DNA of 22,480 bases. Source: Robiginitomaculum sp. (GTDB lineage Bacteria > Pseudomonadota > Alphaproteobacteria > Caulobacterales > Maricaulaceae). The notes beneath the pieces are model-generated. The model made no database searches, was not told the origin of the DNA, and worked only from the letters and a program-made list of their open reading frames with translations. A program made the position numbers and the translations under genes. The DNA lies in assembly GCA_021647375.1 (NCBI GenBank), contig JAKIUV010000047.1, positions 1-22,480 of the forward strand, written 5' to 3'. Positions 15,495 through 22,480 of this stretch are shown piece after piece (position 1 is the stretch's first letter; the number at the start of each line of letters is the position of its first letter).

Positions 15495-16254
15495 GGCGCA
15501 CACCACCGTCTACCACGATTTCGGTGCCTACCATATAATCGCTTGCAGGGGATGCCAGCAAGAGAGCCGCACCTTTTATGTCCGCGCCCTTAGCGATGCG
15601 CCCAGCGGGTACGCGAGTTTGGGCTTGAGCCTCTATTTTTTCCAACATTGCCGCATTTAGCTCCGAGGCAAAAAAACCGGGGCAGATGACATTGACATTG
15701 ATATTGTCGTGGATCAGATCCAGAGCCATTGAACGGGTGAGTAGAACCACCCCGCCTTTGCTGGCGCAATAATCGGCGCTTTTTGGTAGGGGTTTAAAGA
15801 AAGCTACAGAGGCGATATTGATAATTTTGCCACCGCCACCAGCGATCATATGGGGCGCGATAAATTTTGAGCAAATAAAAATACCGCTCATATTGATCGA
15901 CAGGGTTTTGTTCCACTCGTCAAAACTAATGTCTTTGAAAGTCTTTGCTGCGCCCGTCACACCAGCATTGTTAACAAGAATATCTATACGGCCAAATTTC
16001 TCTATAACCGCGCCGACCATTGTGGCCACACTATCAGGGTCGCTAACATCACACTGCAAGGCAAGAGTTTGCGTGCCGTAACGGGCAAGTTCTTGCGCCG
16101 CATTTTCACAGCGATCAAGCCGGCGTGAACAAATAACAATATGCGCTCCCGCCTCGGCGTAAGCTTCGGCGATACCAAATCCAATACCAGTAGCACCGCC
16201 TGTAATGATGGCAACCTTGCCTTTAATGTCGAAAATATGATCCAAAGCAGACAT
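15487..16254 (-). CDS. Short-chain dehydrogenase/reductase (SDR)
   Basis: This 255-residue classical SDR has TGGATGIG at 18-25, NNAG at 95-98, and the catalytic residues Ser149, Tyr162 and Lys166 (YCASK). It ends in IVVDGGVRLR. The SRR after the second strand suggests NADP preference. Sequence style resembles gluconate 5-dehydrogenase/FabG-like enzymes. As the last gene of block E, directly after two acyl-CoA dehydrogenases, it may act as the 3-hydroxyacyl-CoA dehydrogenase step; no canonical FadB-type dehydrogenase is in the window. AGGA lies about 6 nt before the start, 14 nt after the previous stop. Confidence 0.9.
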   Translation of the reverse strand: MSALDHIFDIKGKVAIITGGATGIGFGIAEAYAEAGAHIVICSRRLDRCENAAQELARYGTQTLALQCDVSDPDSVATMVGAVIEKFGRIDILVNNAGVTGAAKTFKDISFDEWNKTLSINMSGIFICSKFIAPHMIAGGGGKIINIASVAFFKPLPKSADYCASKGGVVLLTRSMALDLIHDNINVNVICPGFFASELNAAMLEKIEAQAQTRVPAGRIAKGADIKGAALLLASPASDYMVGTEIVVDGGVRLR

Positions 16255-16268
16255 TTTTATCCTTTAAT

Positions 16269-17414
16269 TTAGGCGAAAGTTTCCCATAGCAAATCCTCCG
16301 CGACAATAGTGAGGTGATCATCGCTCGTCCCCATTGCCGCCTCAGCCATACGGATATAACGGTAAAACAACGGCATGTCGTGTTCCTCGCAATAGCCAAT
16401 CCCGCCCATGACCTGATGCCCTTTAGCCAAAATACGACGGCACGCCTGATTACACCAGACCTTGGTCATGGCCATGTCGCTTCTTGATGCTTTGCCCTCA
16501 TCAATAAGCCAACCTGTTTTATACATCATCCAGCGCGCACTATCCAAATCTGTCAACATATCGGCACAGTGGTGCTGGATTGCCTGAAAACTGCCAATCG
16601 GCTTGCCAAATTGCCGCCGCTCTTTGGCATGTTCGACGACGATTTCGACAATACGCGCACAGGCACCGACCATTTCCGCGCATTTCGCCACGGCAGTTCT
16701 AAACATGGCTTGCTCTAAGGCGGGCCATGTGTCTGATCCTTGGGCGATTAAATCATCTCGACATATATGAACATTATCAAATGTAAGTTTTGCCACGCAT
16801 AAGCCGTTCATGCTATTTAATGGCTTCCGCTCCAGACCCGGTACATCTACGGCTATACAAAAAATCCCAGTGTCATTTTTTTGGGTTTTTGCGCTCCCTA
16901 TATGCGCAGCACATATGACATAATCAGATTCATATCCATTTGGTATGAATTGGCCAACACCATTTAAAATATACCCATCCTTGTCGGGCTGCGCTGTAAG
17001 GCTCAAACCTGCTACATCAAAAATATTGCCTTCATCACCCATAACAAGCGCCAGCGTTATCGCGCCGGACGCTATAGCCGGCAGAATAACGCTATTGATG
17101 TTTTGCTTATCGAGTGCTTTTAAAACTTCTGTAGCATAAACTACGGTAGAGAAAAACGGCCCTGGCAATGTCACCCGCCCCATTTCTTCAAGTAGTACCA
17201 AAAGGTCGGCAAAATTTCCGCCAAACCCGTCATATTCCTCAGGCACCGCAATCCCCATAAAGCCTAGGTCGGCCATTTCCTGCCAGATTTTTTCTGCGTC
17301 TACTTGTGAGCCTAAGCGAAAATCCCTGAGCATTTGCGCGTTAAAAGTCGCCGCGAGATAGTTACGCGCACTGTTTTGAATCAAAGATTGCTGTTCAGAA
17401 AATTCAATATCCAT
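16269..17414 (-). CDS. Acyl-CoA dehydrogenase-like protein lacking the catalytic glutamate
   Basis: This 381-residue protein has the complete acyl-CoA dehydrogenase fold: the N-terminal helical domain (residues 1-115), a beta domain, and a C-terminal helical domain with ERRQFGKPIGSFQAIQHHCADM (265-286) and GHQVMGGIGYCEEHDMPLFYR. The catalytic base is missing at both positions used in the family. The medium-chain-type site is Met361 (AAMGTSDDH instead of xEGTS), and the isovaleryl/FadE26-type site is Phe238 (EQAMFRTAV). The beta domain also lacks the usual T-E-P/A-x-(A)GSD loop. It is therefore probably the non-catalytic partner of the neighbouring dehydrogenase. AGGAAG precedes the start; the preceding stop is 27 nt upstream. 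Confidence 0.88.
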   Translation of the reverse strand: MDIEFSEQQSLIQNSARNYLAATFNAQMLRDFRLGSQVDAEKIWQEMADLGFMGIAVPEEYDGFGGNFADLLVLLEEMGRVTLPGPFFSTVVYATEVLKALDKQNINSVILPAIASGAITLALVMGDEGNIFDVAGLSLTAQPDKDGYILNGVGQFIPNGYESDYVICAAHIGSAKTQKNDTGIFCIAVDVPGLERKPLNSMNGLCVAKLTFDNVHICRDDLIAQGSDTWPALEQAMFRTAVAKCAEMVGACARIVEIVVEHAKERRQFGKPIGSFQAIQHHCADMLTDLDSARWMMYKTGWLIDEGKASRSDMAMTKVWCNQACRRILAKGHQVMGGIGYCEEHDMPLFYRYIRMAEAAMGTSDDHLTIVAEDLLWETFA

Positions 17415-17441
17415 AATGCATACTTCCTTTCTTCATCAGAG

Positions 17442-18614
17442 TTAACGGGGCAGACCCATACCGCGTGTTGCCACAACGGTTTTGAGTATTTCGCTGGTAC
17501 CGCCGCCAATGGTGTCAACAACAACCGTCTTGGCCAATTTTGCCATTTCACCGCCAAGCGGTGCCCCGTCTGCACCTTCTTCGAGACGCCCCAAAGGCCC
17601 TAAAATATCCAAAGCGTGGTCGGCGAAGCGTTGGCGCATGGCACTACCGAATAGCTTGAGCAAAGACGCTTCATGATCAAGCGGATCGCCGTTCTTGAGT
17701 AAGGCAAAGGCTCTGTCTTCCAAAGCCTGTGCCACTTTGATCTCAGTTGCCATTTGCGCCAAATGCCGCTGCACATCGGGATTGTCGGCCAGCAAGCGTC
17801 CGCCGCGTTTGGTCGTTTTTGTATATTCAAGCAAGCGCTTGAAAGGCGGTATCAAGCGGACGGACTGAAATAACATGAGACGTTCATAGCCAAGCGCTTC
17901 GGCCATATAGTAAAAACCTTTATTAAGCTCGCCAACAAGCCTGGTTTTCGGCACACGCACTTCATCGTAAAAAACTTCGTTCGTGCGCTCACCGCCCAAG
18001 GTTTCTATGGGGCGGATTGTGATGCCCGGTGCGCGCTGATCGACCACAAACAGGCTGATACCGTGATGGCGTGGCGCGTCCGGGTTTGTGCGCACGGCTA
18101 ACCAATGATAGTCGGCGAAATGGGATTGGGTGTTAAATATTTTCTGCCCACTTATAACAAAGCTATCTCCGTCGTCCACCGCCTTCATGCGCATGGATGC
18201 CAAATCAGACCCGGATGAAGGTTCGGTATAGCCTAGGCTAAATTCTATCTCGCCGCTTGCGATGCGGGGCAAAAACTCGGCTTTCATATCTTCGCTACCA
18301 TTACGGAGCATAACTGGCCCGCACATAAACCGCGCAACAATATTTGGTACAATAGCTTCGCGGCGGGCAAATTCCTGTACCATGATATATTCGTCAACCA
18401 CGGTGCCGCCACTACCGCCATATTTCTTGGGCCAGCCACGACCCAGCCAGCCTGTAGCGCCCAGCTTGAGGGCAAAGGCGCGAGCTTCAGGCCCTAGTCC
18501 CAAATCCATAGAATGCTGACGGCATATCTCTGGCGTCAATTCCCGGTCTAGGAAAGCGCCAAGCTCGCTGCGGAATTTTTGCTCCGCATCAGTGGTGGTA
18601 AGGTTGAAATCCAT
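17442..18614 (-). CDS. Acyl-CoA dehydrogenase, probable catalytic subunit of a heteromer
   Basis: This 390-residue FAD-dependent acyl-CoA dehydrogenase should introduce an alpha-beta double bond into an acyl-CoA. The FAD/substrate loop YTEPSSGSDLAS is at 129-140, and the C-terminal IGGGTSEIL...RGMGLPR occupies the last 23 residues. The medium-chain-type catalytic position is Gly here, but Glu244 in ALGYERLML sits where isovaleryl-CoA dehydrogenase and the mycobacterial FadE26 place their base. The pair of unequal adjacent genes resembles the alpha2beta2 dehydrogenases of steroid side-chain degradation, so a bulky or branched substrate is plausible. It starts 5 nt after the E2 stop, suggesting translational coupling. 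Confidence 0.9.
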   Translation of the reverse strand: MDFNLTTTDAEQKFRSELGAFLDRELTPEICRQHSMDLGLGPEARAFALKLGATGWLGRGWPKKYGGSGGTVVDEYIMVQEFARREAIVPNIVARFMCGPVMLRNGSEDMKAEFLPRIASGEIEFSLGYTEPSSGSDLASMRMKAVDDGDSFVISGQKIFNTQSHFADYHWLAVRTNPDAPRHHGISLFVVDQRAPGITIRPIETLGGERTNEVFYDEVRVPKTRLVGELNKGFYYMAEALGYERLMLFQSVRLIPPFKRLLEYTKTTKRGGRLLADNPDVQRHLAQMATEIKVAQALEDRAFALLKNGDPLDHEASLLKLFGSAMRQRFADHALDILGPLGRLEEGADGAPLGGEMAKLAKTVVVDTIGGGTSEILKTVVATRGMGLPR

Positions 18615-18619
18615 AATAA

Positions 18620-19753
18620 CTACGCTTGTAGTGTTTCGTATTCTTGGTGCTGCTCAAGAAATTCTTTTATAAGGGTTTCTATTTGTGCCGCTTTCTCCAA
18701 TTGCGGCATATGGGCTGCGTCTTCAATAAGCGCAACGTTATCTATGTTGTCAAAAAGCGAATCGTCAAACTCAATAATCTCATCCGCCTTGCCAATGATG
18801 ATTTGGGTGGGAACAGAGGGTAGATCAACACTGGCTTTTTTAGGTTGCTCATCTCGAATTTTGTCTGCGATTATGCGTAAAGCCTGATCAGCACCCTCAA
18901 TCCGTTTTAAGCGTAAGACGCTTTCAATCATGTCGCTGCTTATGGTAGTACCGTCCACAAACAGTTTTTTAAGCGCAAGCTTAACGCCTTTTCGTCGTGA
19001 GGCTGCTAGAAATTCGTCTACATAATTTATGTCCACTTTCGTACCCAAACCATAATTGCTTATCAGGGTCAGGCTTTTAATGCGACTAGATTCAATTTTG
19101 GCCATTTGTGCAGCAATACTTCCCCCAAAAGAGTGTCCGACCAAGCTAACTTCACCGATTTTCAGCTCGTCTAAAAATGCCAGCAGCAAGCGGGCAAAAT
19201 CCAGACTTGTACCGCCGTCTATCTGTTTGGATGATGTTCCGTGGCCCGGCAATTCAACACTAACAACACGGTAGGACGACGCTAATGCCATTTGCAGCCC
19301 GCCCCATGAGGACAGATTGCCGCCAAAACCATGTATTAAGACTACAGTATTACCGTCGGTTCCAGCTGAGGTGTAATGAAGTTTCCGACCATCAATTTCG
19401 GCTATATCGTCAATCAACTCAAGAGCTGGGCTAGCGACGTCTAATAGCGCCTCCTCCTTAATTTCATAGCCGGAAATAAATTCCGAGAGGTTGTCATCAG
19501 ATACATTTGCGTCCGCTATAACGCCGAGCAAAGTCCCGACGGGATGCGTTTCCCCGTGATTTACAAGCTGACGCCTAAGCACCCCTGTGGCTGTGGTTTC
19601 AAGTACATTGGTGACTTTCTCCGACTCAATTTCCAAAATTTCGGAACCGGGTGTGACTTGTTCCCCTTCGGAAACAAGCCAGTCGCCAATTTTGCCTTCT
19701 GCCATATCCATACCCCATTTGGGTAGCAGGATTGGTGTTATTGCATTTGCCAT
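18620..19753 (-). CDS. acoC: AcoC-type E2: lipoyl domain fused to an alpha/beta hydrolase
   Basis: This 377-residue fusion has a lipoyl domain at residues 1-80 with the lipoylated lysine at Lys46 (EIESEKVTN). A linker of about 40 residues shows no clear E1/E3-binding domain. An alpha/beta-hydrolase domain follows at about 120-370 with HGFGG (141-145), the nucleophile Ser208 in GHSFGG, Asp324 and His348. This is the architecture and length of acetoin dehydrogenase E2 (AcoC) of Pseudomonas and Ralstonia, not that of pyruvate dehydrogenase E2. It should accept an acyl group from E1 on lipoamide and pass it to CoA. Its E1 partners are about 12 kb away in block A. The TonB receptor stop is 10 nt upstream. 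Confidence 0.9.
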   Translation of the reverse strand: MANAITPILLPKWGMDMAEGKIGDWLVSEGEQVTPGSEILEIESEKVTNVLETTATGVLRRQLVNHGETHPVGTLLGVIADANVSDDNLSEFISGYEIKEEALLDVASPALELIDDIAEIDGRKLHYTSAGTDGNTVVLIHGFGGNLSSWGGLQMALASSYRVVSVELPGHGTSSKQIDGGTSLDFARLLLAFLDELKIGEVSLVGHSFGGSIAAQMAKIESSRIKSLTLISNYGLGTKVDINYVDEFLAASRRKGVKLALKKLFVDGTTISSDMIESVLRLKRIEGADQALRIIADKIRDEQPKKASVDLPSVPTQIIIGKADEIIEFDDSLFDNIDNVALIEDAAHMPQLEKAAQIETLIKEFLEQHQEYETLQA

Positions 19754-19763
19754 TGTATAGTAT

Positions 19764-22118
19764 CTAGAATTTAAGTTTTGTTGCTATGCCCCATTCAGAC
19801 GGTAGACCGTAATAGCCCTCTACTGTGCCGAAGCTGTCCAGAGTATCACCGCCGCCAACCAAATATAACTCGTCGGTCAGGTTCTTGCCGTATAAGGCCA
19901 CTTCCCAATTCGCGCCTTTGGGCGCCAAGGTGATACGTCCGCCGAGCAGACCATAACCGTCTTGGAGCAAGTCAGGGACGTTGGCCGGGTCAAGGGCTTG
20001 GCTACTTTGATAAGAATAATCAGCACGCAAGGTCAAATCAAAATTGTCCGACATATCGAATGTGTACTCACCGCCGAGATACATCGTAAATTCAGGTGTG
20101 CGCATCAGCCGCAAATCAGCCGTGACCGTCGCACCTGGGTTAAGTTCACCGTACTTGGCATCTAAAAGACCAATGCTGGCGTCAACAACGAAATTATCCG
20201 TAACCATGGCGCGCATTTCGACTTCAATGCCTTTGACATTAGCCGAACCTGCATTTTCAGTTACCAGCAGCAAATTCCCCGTGGCATCAGCCCGTGTAGA
20301 GGTTAGCTGCATATCCTGATAGTCATAGATGAAGGCAGCAGCGCTTAGAAGCACCCGCCTGTCCGCAAAGCTGGTTTTGATACCCGCTTCATAAGACCAG
20401 ACAAATTCCGGATCAAAGCTGTCAACTTCACCTTGGGTTGTTGGACGGCCATTAAAGCTACCGCTTTTAAATCCGCGTGATAAAGACGCGTATAAAAGCG
20501 TGTTTTCACTGGTCTGATAATCAAGGCTAACCTTGGGCGACCAAGCACTCCAGCTATCGGATACAGTCGTCGGCGGAATAATCGTTGTGTTGGAGTTCAC
20601 ACGCCAGTGAGATAGGAAATATTCTTTATTTTCATCGGTATAGCGCAATCCCCCGGTCAAATTAAGTTGATCGGTTAGTGCAAATGTGCCGCTCCCGTAA
20701 ACCGCATAGCTTACAGCATCTAGCTTGTTATAAATATCAAAATCCAGATCAAGTGCCCCGTTGAACGGGTTTCCCGCACCGCCTGCACATACATTTGGCG
20801 GGAACGGCCCTGGACAAACCGAAGTCCCTGTTAGGGGTATAAAGGCCCCAGGCAGAGCTTCAAGCGCATTAAATAATCCGCCAGCTAGCCGCACATCATT
20901 AGTGTCTTTAGCCAGTTCATTAAAATAATAAACCCCGCCGACCCAATCAAGCCTGTCGCCAAATCCTTTGCCTGTCAACTGTAATTCTTGGGAAAATTGC
21001 GATTGCACAACCTTGTTTCTAGTCTCTAAATATGCATTGGCAGTCCCATCACCATCACGGCCAAATTCGGCCTCCAGCGTGCGTACGGCACTGATGGACT
21101 TAAGCACGGTAGAGCCAAAATCATATTCCATGGTTAAGCCAACGCCGAATGTTTCATTATCGTCTACATTAGGGCCAGTTGATCCACTTTGACGCGGGTG
21201 TGTATTGGCAACAACCGGCGGATTAGTCGCACTACCAACCAAGGCACCCCAGAGAGTTGCAAGCGGCGCATTCGCATCAAATCGTAAGACCGCCCCTTCG
21301 GAGCTGTTAGCATTACGTTTTTGATAATCAATTGCTAAATCGGCTGTAAACACATCGGTAGGTGTCCACTCAAACATGGCGCGGGCGGCAAAACTGCGCT
21401 CATCGCCCTCACGCTCGCCTGTTGCAATTCGGTCTGTATAGCCGTCTTTGGTTTTATACAAAGCCGAGAACCGGGAATTTAGCGTATCACTAATCGGTAC
21501 GTCAATCCTCACCCGGCCCTCAAAGTAATTATTTTGTCCAGCATGTAATTGCACCTCGCCCCCACCATCTGCATTCGGCTTCGCGGAAATCAAGCTGATG
21601 GCACCGCCAATGGTGTTTTTACCAAACAATGTCCCTTGCGGGCCGCGCAATACCTCAACCCGTTCAAGGTCAAGCAAATCCATAACTGTCGCCGTGGCGC
21701 GAGGGTAATAGACCCCGTCGATATAAAGACCAACACCCGGGTCAGTGGTAATCAAAAAATCCACCTGACCAACGCCGCGCATATAAATGGTTGAGGTACT
21801 GCCACTGCCACTCCCTGAGGAACTAGGTGTAATGTTTAAATTGGGTACAAATTGCGACACATCAGCAATATTGGCCGCGCCGCGCTTCTCTAGCGTATCC
21901 CCAGTAAAGGCCGAAATCGCGATCGGCGTAGTTTCGACGCTCTCCTCACGCTTTCGCGCCGTAACGATAATTTCGTCAAAGCCTTTGGATTCGCCCTCTT
22001 CGCTCTGCGCATAGGCAGTTCCAGCGAAACCAGCACCCGTAACGGTCAGTGCAAGCCCCATGGCCGCCGACGATAACATTGATGCAATAGATTTGTGATT
22101 AGTGAAATAATTTGGCAT
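19764..22118 (-). CDS. TonB-dependent outer-membrane receptor
   Basis: This receptor of about 784 residues has a signal peptide (hydrophobic core about 11-33, cleavage after AYA at residue 37) and a TonB box FDEIIVTA. The plug domain carries YIDGVYYPR and LERVEVLRGPQGTLFGKNTIGG. A 22-strand-type barrel follows and ends in terminal Phe (ATKLKF), as needed for outer-membrane assembly. It takes up a ligand across the outer membrane using TonB energy. Heading an operon with E2 and acyl-CoA dehydrogenases, it more likely imports the pathway substrate than iron. ATG 22118 is chosen because AGGGGAC is 5 nt upstream; an in-frame ATG at 22151 is the alternative. Confidence 0.93.
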   Translation of the reverse strand: MPNYFTNHKSIASMLSSAAMGLALTVTGAGFAGTAYAQSEEGESKGFDEIIVTARKREESVETTPIAISAFTGDTLEKRGAANIADVSQFVPNLNITPSSSGSGSGSTSTIYMRGVGQVDFLITTDPGVGLYIDGVYYPRATATVMDLLDLERVEVLRGPQGTLFGKNTIGGAISLISAKPNADGGGEVQLHAGQNNYFEGRVRIDVPISDTLNSRFSALYKTKDGYTDRIATGEREGDERSFAARAMFEWTPTDVFTADLAIDYQKRNANSSEGAVLRFDANAPLATLWGALVGSATNPPVVANTHPRQSGSTGPNVDDNETFGVGLTMEYDFGSTVLKSISAVRTLEAEFGRDGDGTANAYLETRNKVVQSQFSQELQLTGKGFGDRLDWVGGVYYFNELAKDTNDVRLAGGLFNALEALPGAFIPLTGTSVCPGPFPPNVCAGGAGNPFNGALDLDFDIYNKLDAVSYAVYGSGTFALTDQLNLTGGLRYTDENKEYFLSHWRVNSNTTIIPPTTVSDSWSAWSPKVSLDYQTSENTLLYASLSRGFKSGSFNGRPTTQGEVDSFDPEFVWSYEAGIKTSFADRRVLLSAAAFIYDYQDMQLTSTRADATGNLLLVTENAGSANVKGIEVEMRAMVTDNFVVDASIGLLDAKYGELNPGATVTADLRLMRTPEFTMYLGGEYTFDMSDNFDLTLRADYSYQSSQALDPANVPDLLQDGYGLLGGRITLAPKGANWEVALYGKNLTDELYLVGGGDTLDSFGTVEGYYGLPSEWGIATKLKF

Positions 22119-22480
22119 GATGTCCCCTGTTTTTATATTGGTGATGGGCATGTCTATAAATACCCAGCTTAAAACCTAATTCTAAGTATGTTATTATACT
22201 ATGCGTTATTTTTTGTATAGCCCTAAAATAAAAATGCCTGTAAATACCCTGAAATCATGGCTATTTCAGACATTATAGGTAGCTAACAGGCAAAGACTCT
22301 GGGCACACGCCAACTATTTTATGGCAGAATCGTCGAGGTTTGTTATAGACGCACGGGGCCAGAGTGCGCCCAGACGTTTTTATTTAATAATATCAATGCT
22401 TTAGCTGGAGAAACTGAAAAATTGATACACAAAACGATACACATTTTGGTGCACAAAACGGGTGTTTTAGCAAACCGATT
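22119..22480. promoter_or_regulatory. Region upstream of the TonB receptor; no gene seen
   Basis: The first ~100 bp should hold the block E promoter. An AGTAT word (22185-22189) and TATACT (22195-22200) resemble half-sites of the TetR operator motif but are not in its arrangement. Further out, tctgggcacac (22298-22308) and gtgcgcccaga (22364-22374) form an 11-bp inverted repeat with one mismatch. The window edge carries a 12-bp-period repeat (22424-22459). I see no coding region. Confidence 0.45.
22424..22459. repeat. Three tandem 12-bp degenerate repeats
   Basis: The units are GATACACAAAAC, GATACACATTTT and GGTGCACAAAAC, directly abutting. The first two share the first eight bases; the first and third share CACAAAAC. 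The array may continue beyond the window edge. Function unknown; binding-site arrays near integrative-element ends look similar, but nothing here proves that. Confidence 0.55.

Noticed and set aside
22185..22200. AGTAT and TATACT words upstream of the TonB receptor as a TetR operator
   Set aside because: The half-sites are in the wrong order and spacing compared with TATACT-N4-AGTATA; in such AT-rich DNA this can be chance.

Overview
The window looks like the chromosome of a mid-GC alphaproteobacterium. The clues are a small secreted protein resembling the alphaproteobacterial DUF2385/TIGR02301 family, a SRAP (YedK) protein, a TonB-dependent receptor with a sphingomonad-like plug and TonB box, and the overall catabolic gene style. 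The order cannot be fixed from the sequence alone.

Layout. 1-299: no gene; phased short direct repeats lie next to the 3' end of a tRNA-Arg(CCG) (300-376, minus). 532-3073: housekeeping-type genes, namely a TraB/GumN lipoprotein, a DUF2385-like secreted protein, yedK and a small membrane protein. 3169-4468: an IS3-family insertion sequence with perfect 29-bp terminal inverted repeats but broken transposase frames. 4658-22118: a dense catabolic cluster of about 17.5 kb, arranged as alternating divergent and convergent operons. The last 362 bases hold no gene but contain a 12-bp-period repeat at the edge.

The catabolic cluster has five transcription blocks. Block A (minus, 9234 to 4658): quinone-oxidoreductase-like MDR, acyl-CoA ligase, and the E1 alpha and beta subunits of an acetoin-dehydrogenase-like thiamine enzyme. 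Block B (plus, 9359-11480): a SxxK serine hydrolase and a cyclase/kynurenine-formamidase-family metal hydrolase. Block C (minus, 13439 to 12004): a TetR regulator overlapping an SDR. Block D (plus, 13625-15477): a zinc butanediol-dehydrogenase-like MDR and a crotonase. Block E (minus, 22118 to 15487): a TonB receptor, an AcoC-type E2 (lipoyl domain plus alpha/beta hydrolase), two acyl-CoA dehydrogenases and an SDR. A small four-helix membrane protein (11546-11926) sits between blocks B and C.

Read together (inference): an outer-membrane receptor takes up an unknown, probably hydrophobic or cyclic substrate. Hydrolases and alcohol dehydrogenases process it, a ligase activates it with CoA, and a probable heteromeric acyl-CoA dehydrogenase, a crotonase and an SDR run a beta-oxidation-like spiral. 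The E1/E2 thiamine enzyme then carries out an acyl-transferring C-C cleavage of a ketol, diketone or 2-oxo acid. No thiolase and no E3 are present.

The strongest unexplained signal is regulatory. A perfect 50-bp palindrome between tetR and the block D MDR has the core TATACT-N4-AGTATA. Two further copies of that core, exactly 20 bp apart, sit in the other divergent promoter (blocks A/B), which suggests that one local TetR protein controls the whole cluster. The second strong signal is that the downstream acyl-CoA dehydrogenase lacks both known positions of the catalytic glutamate.
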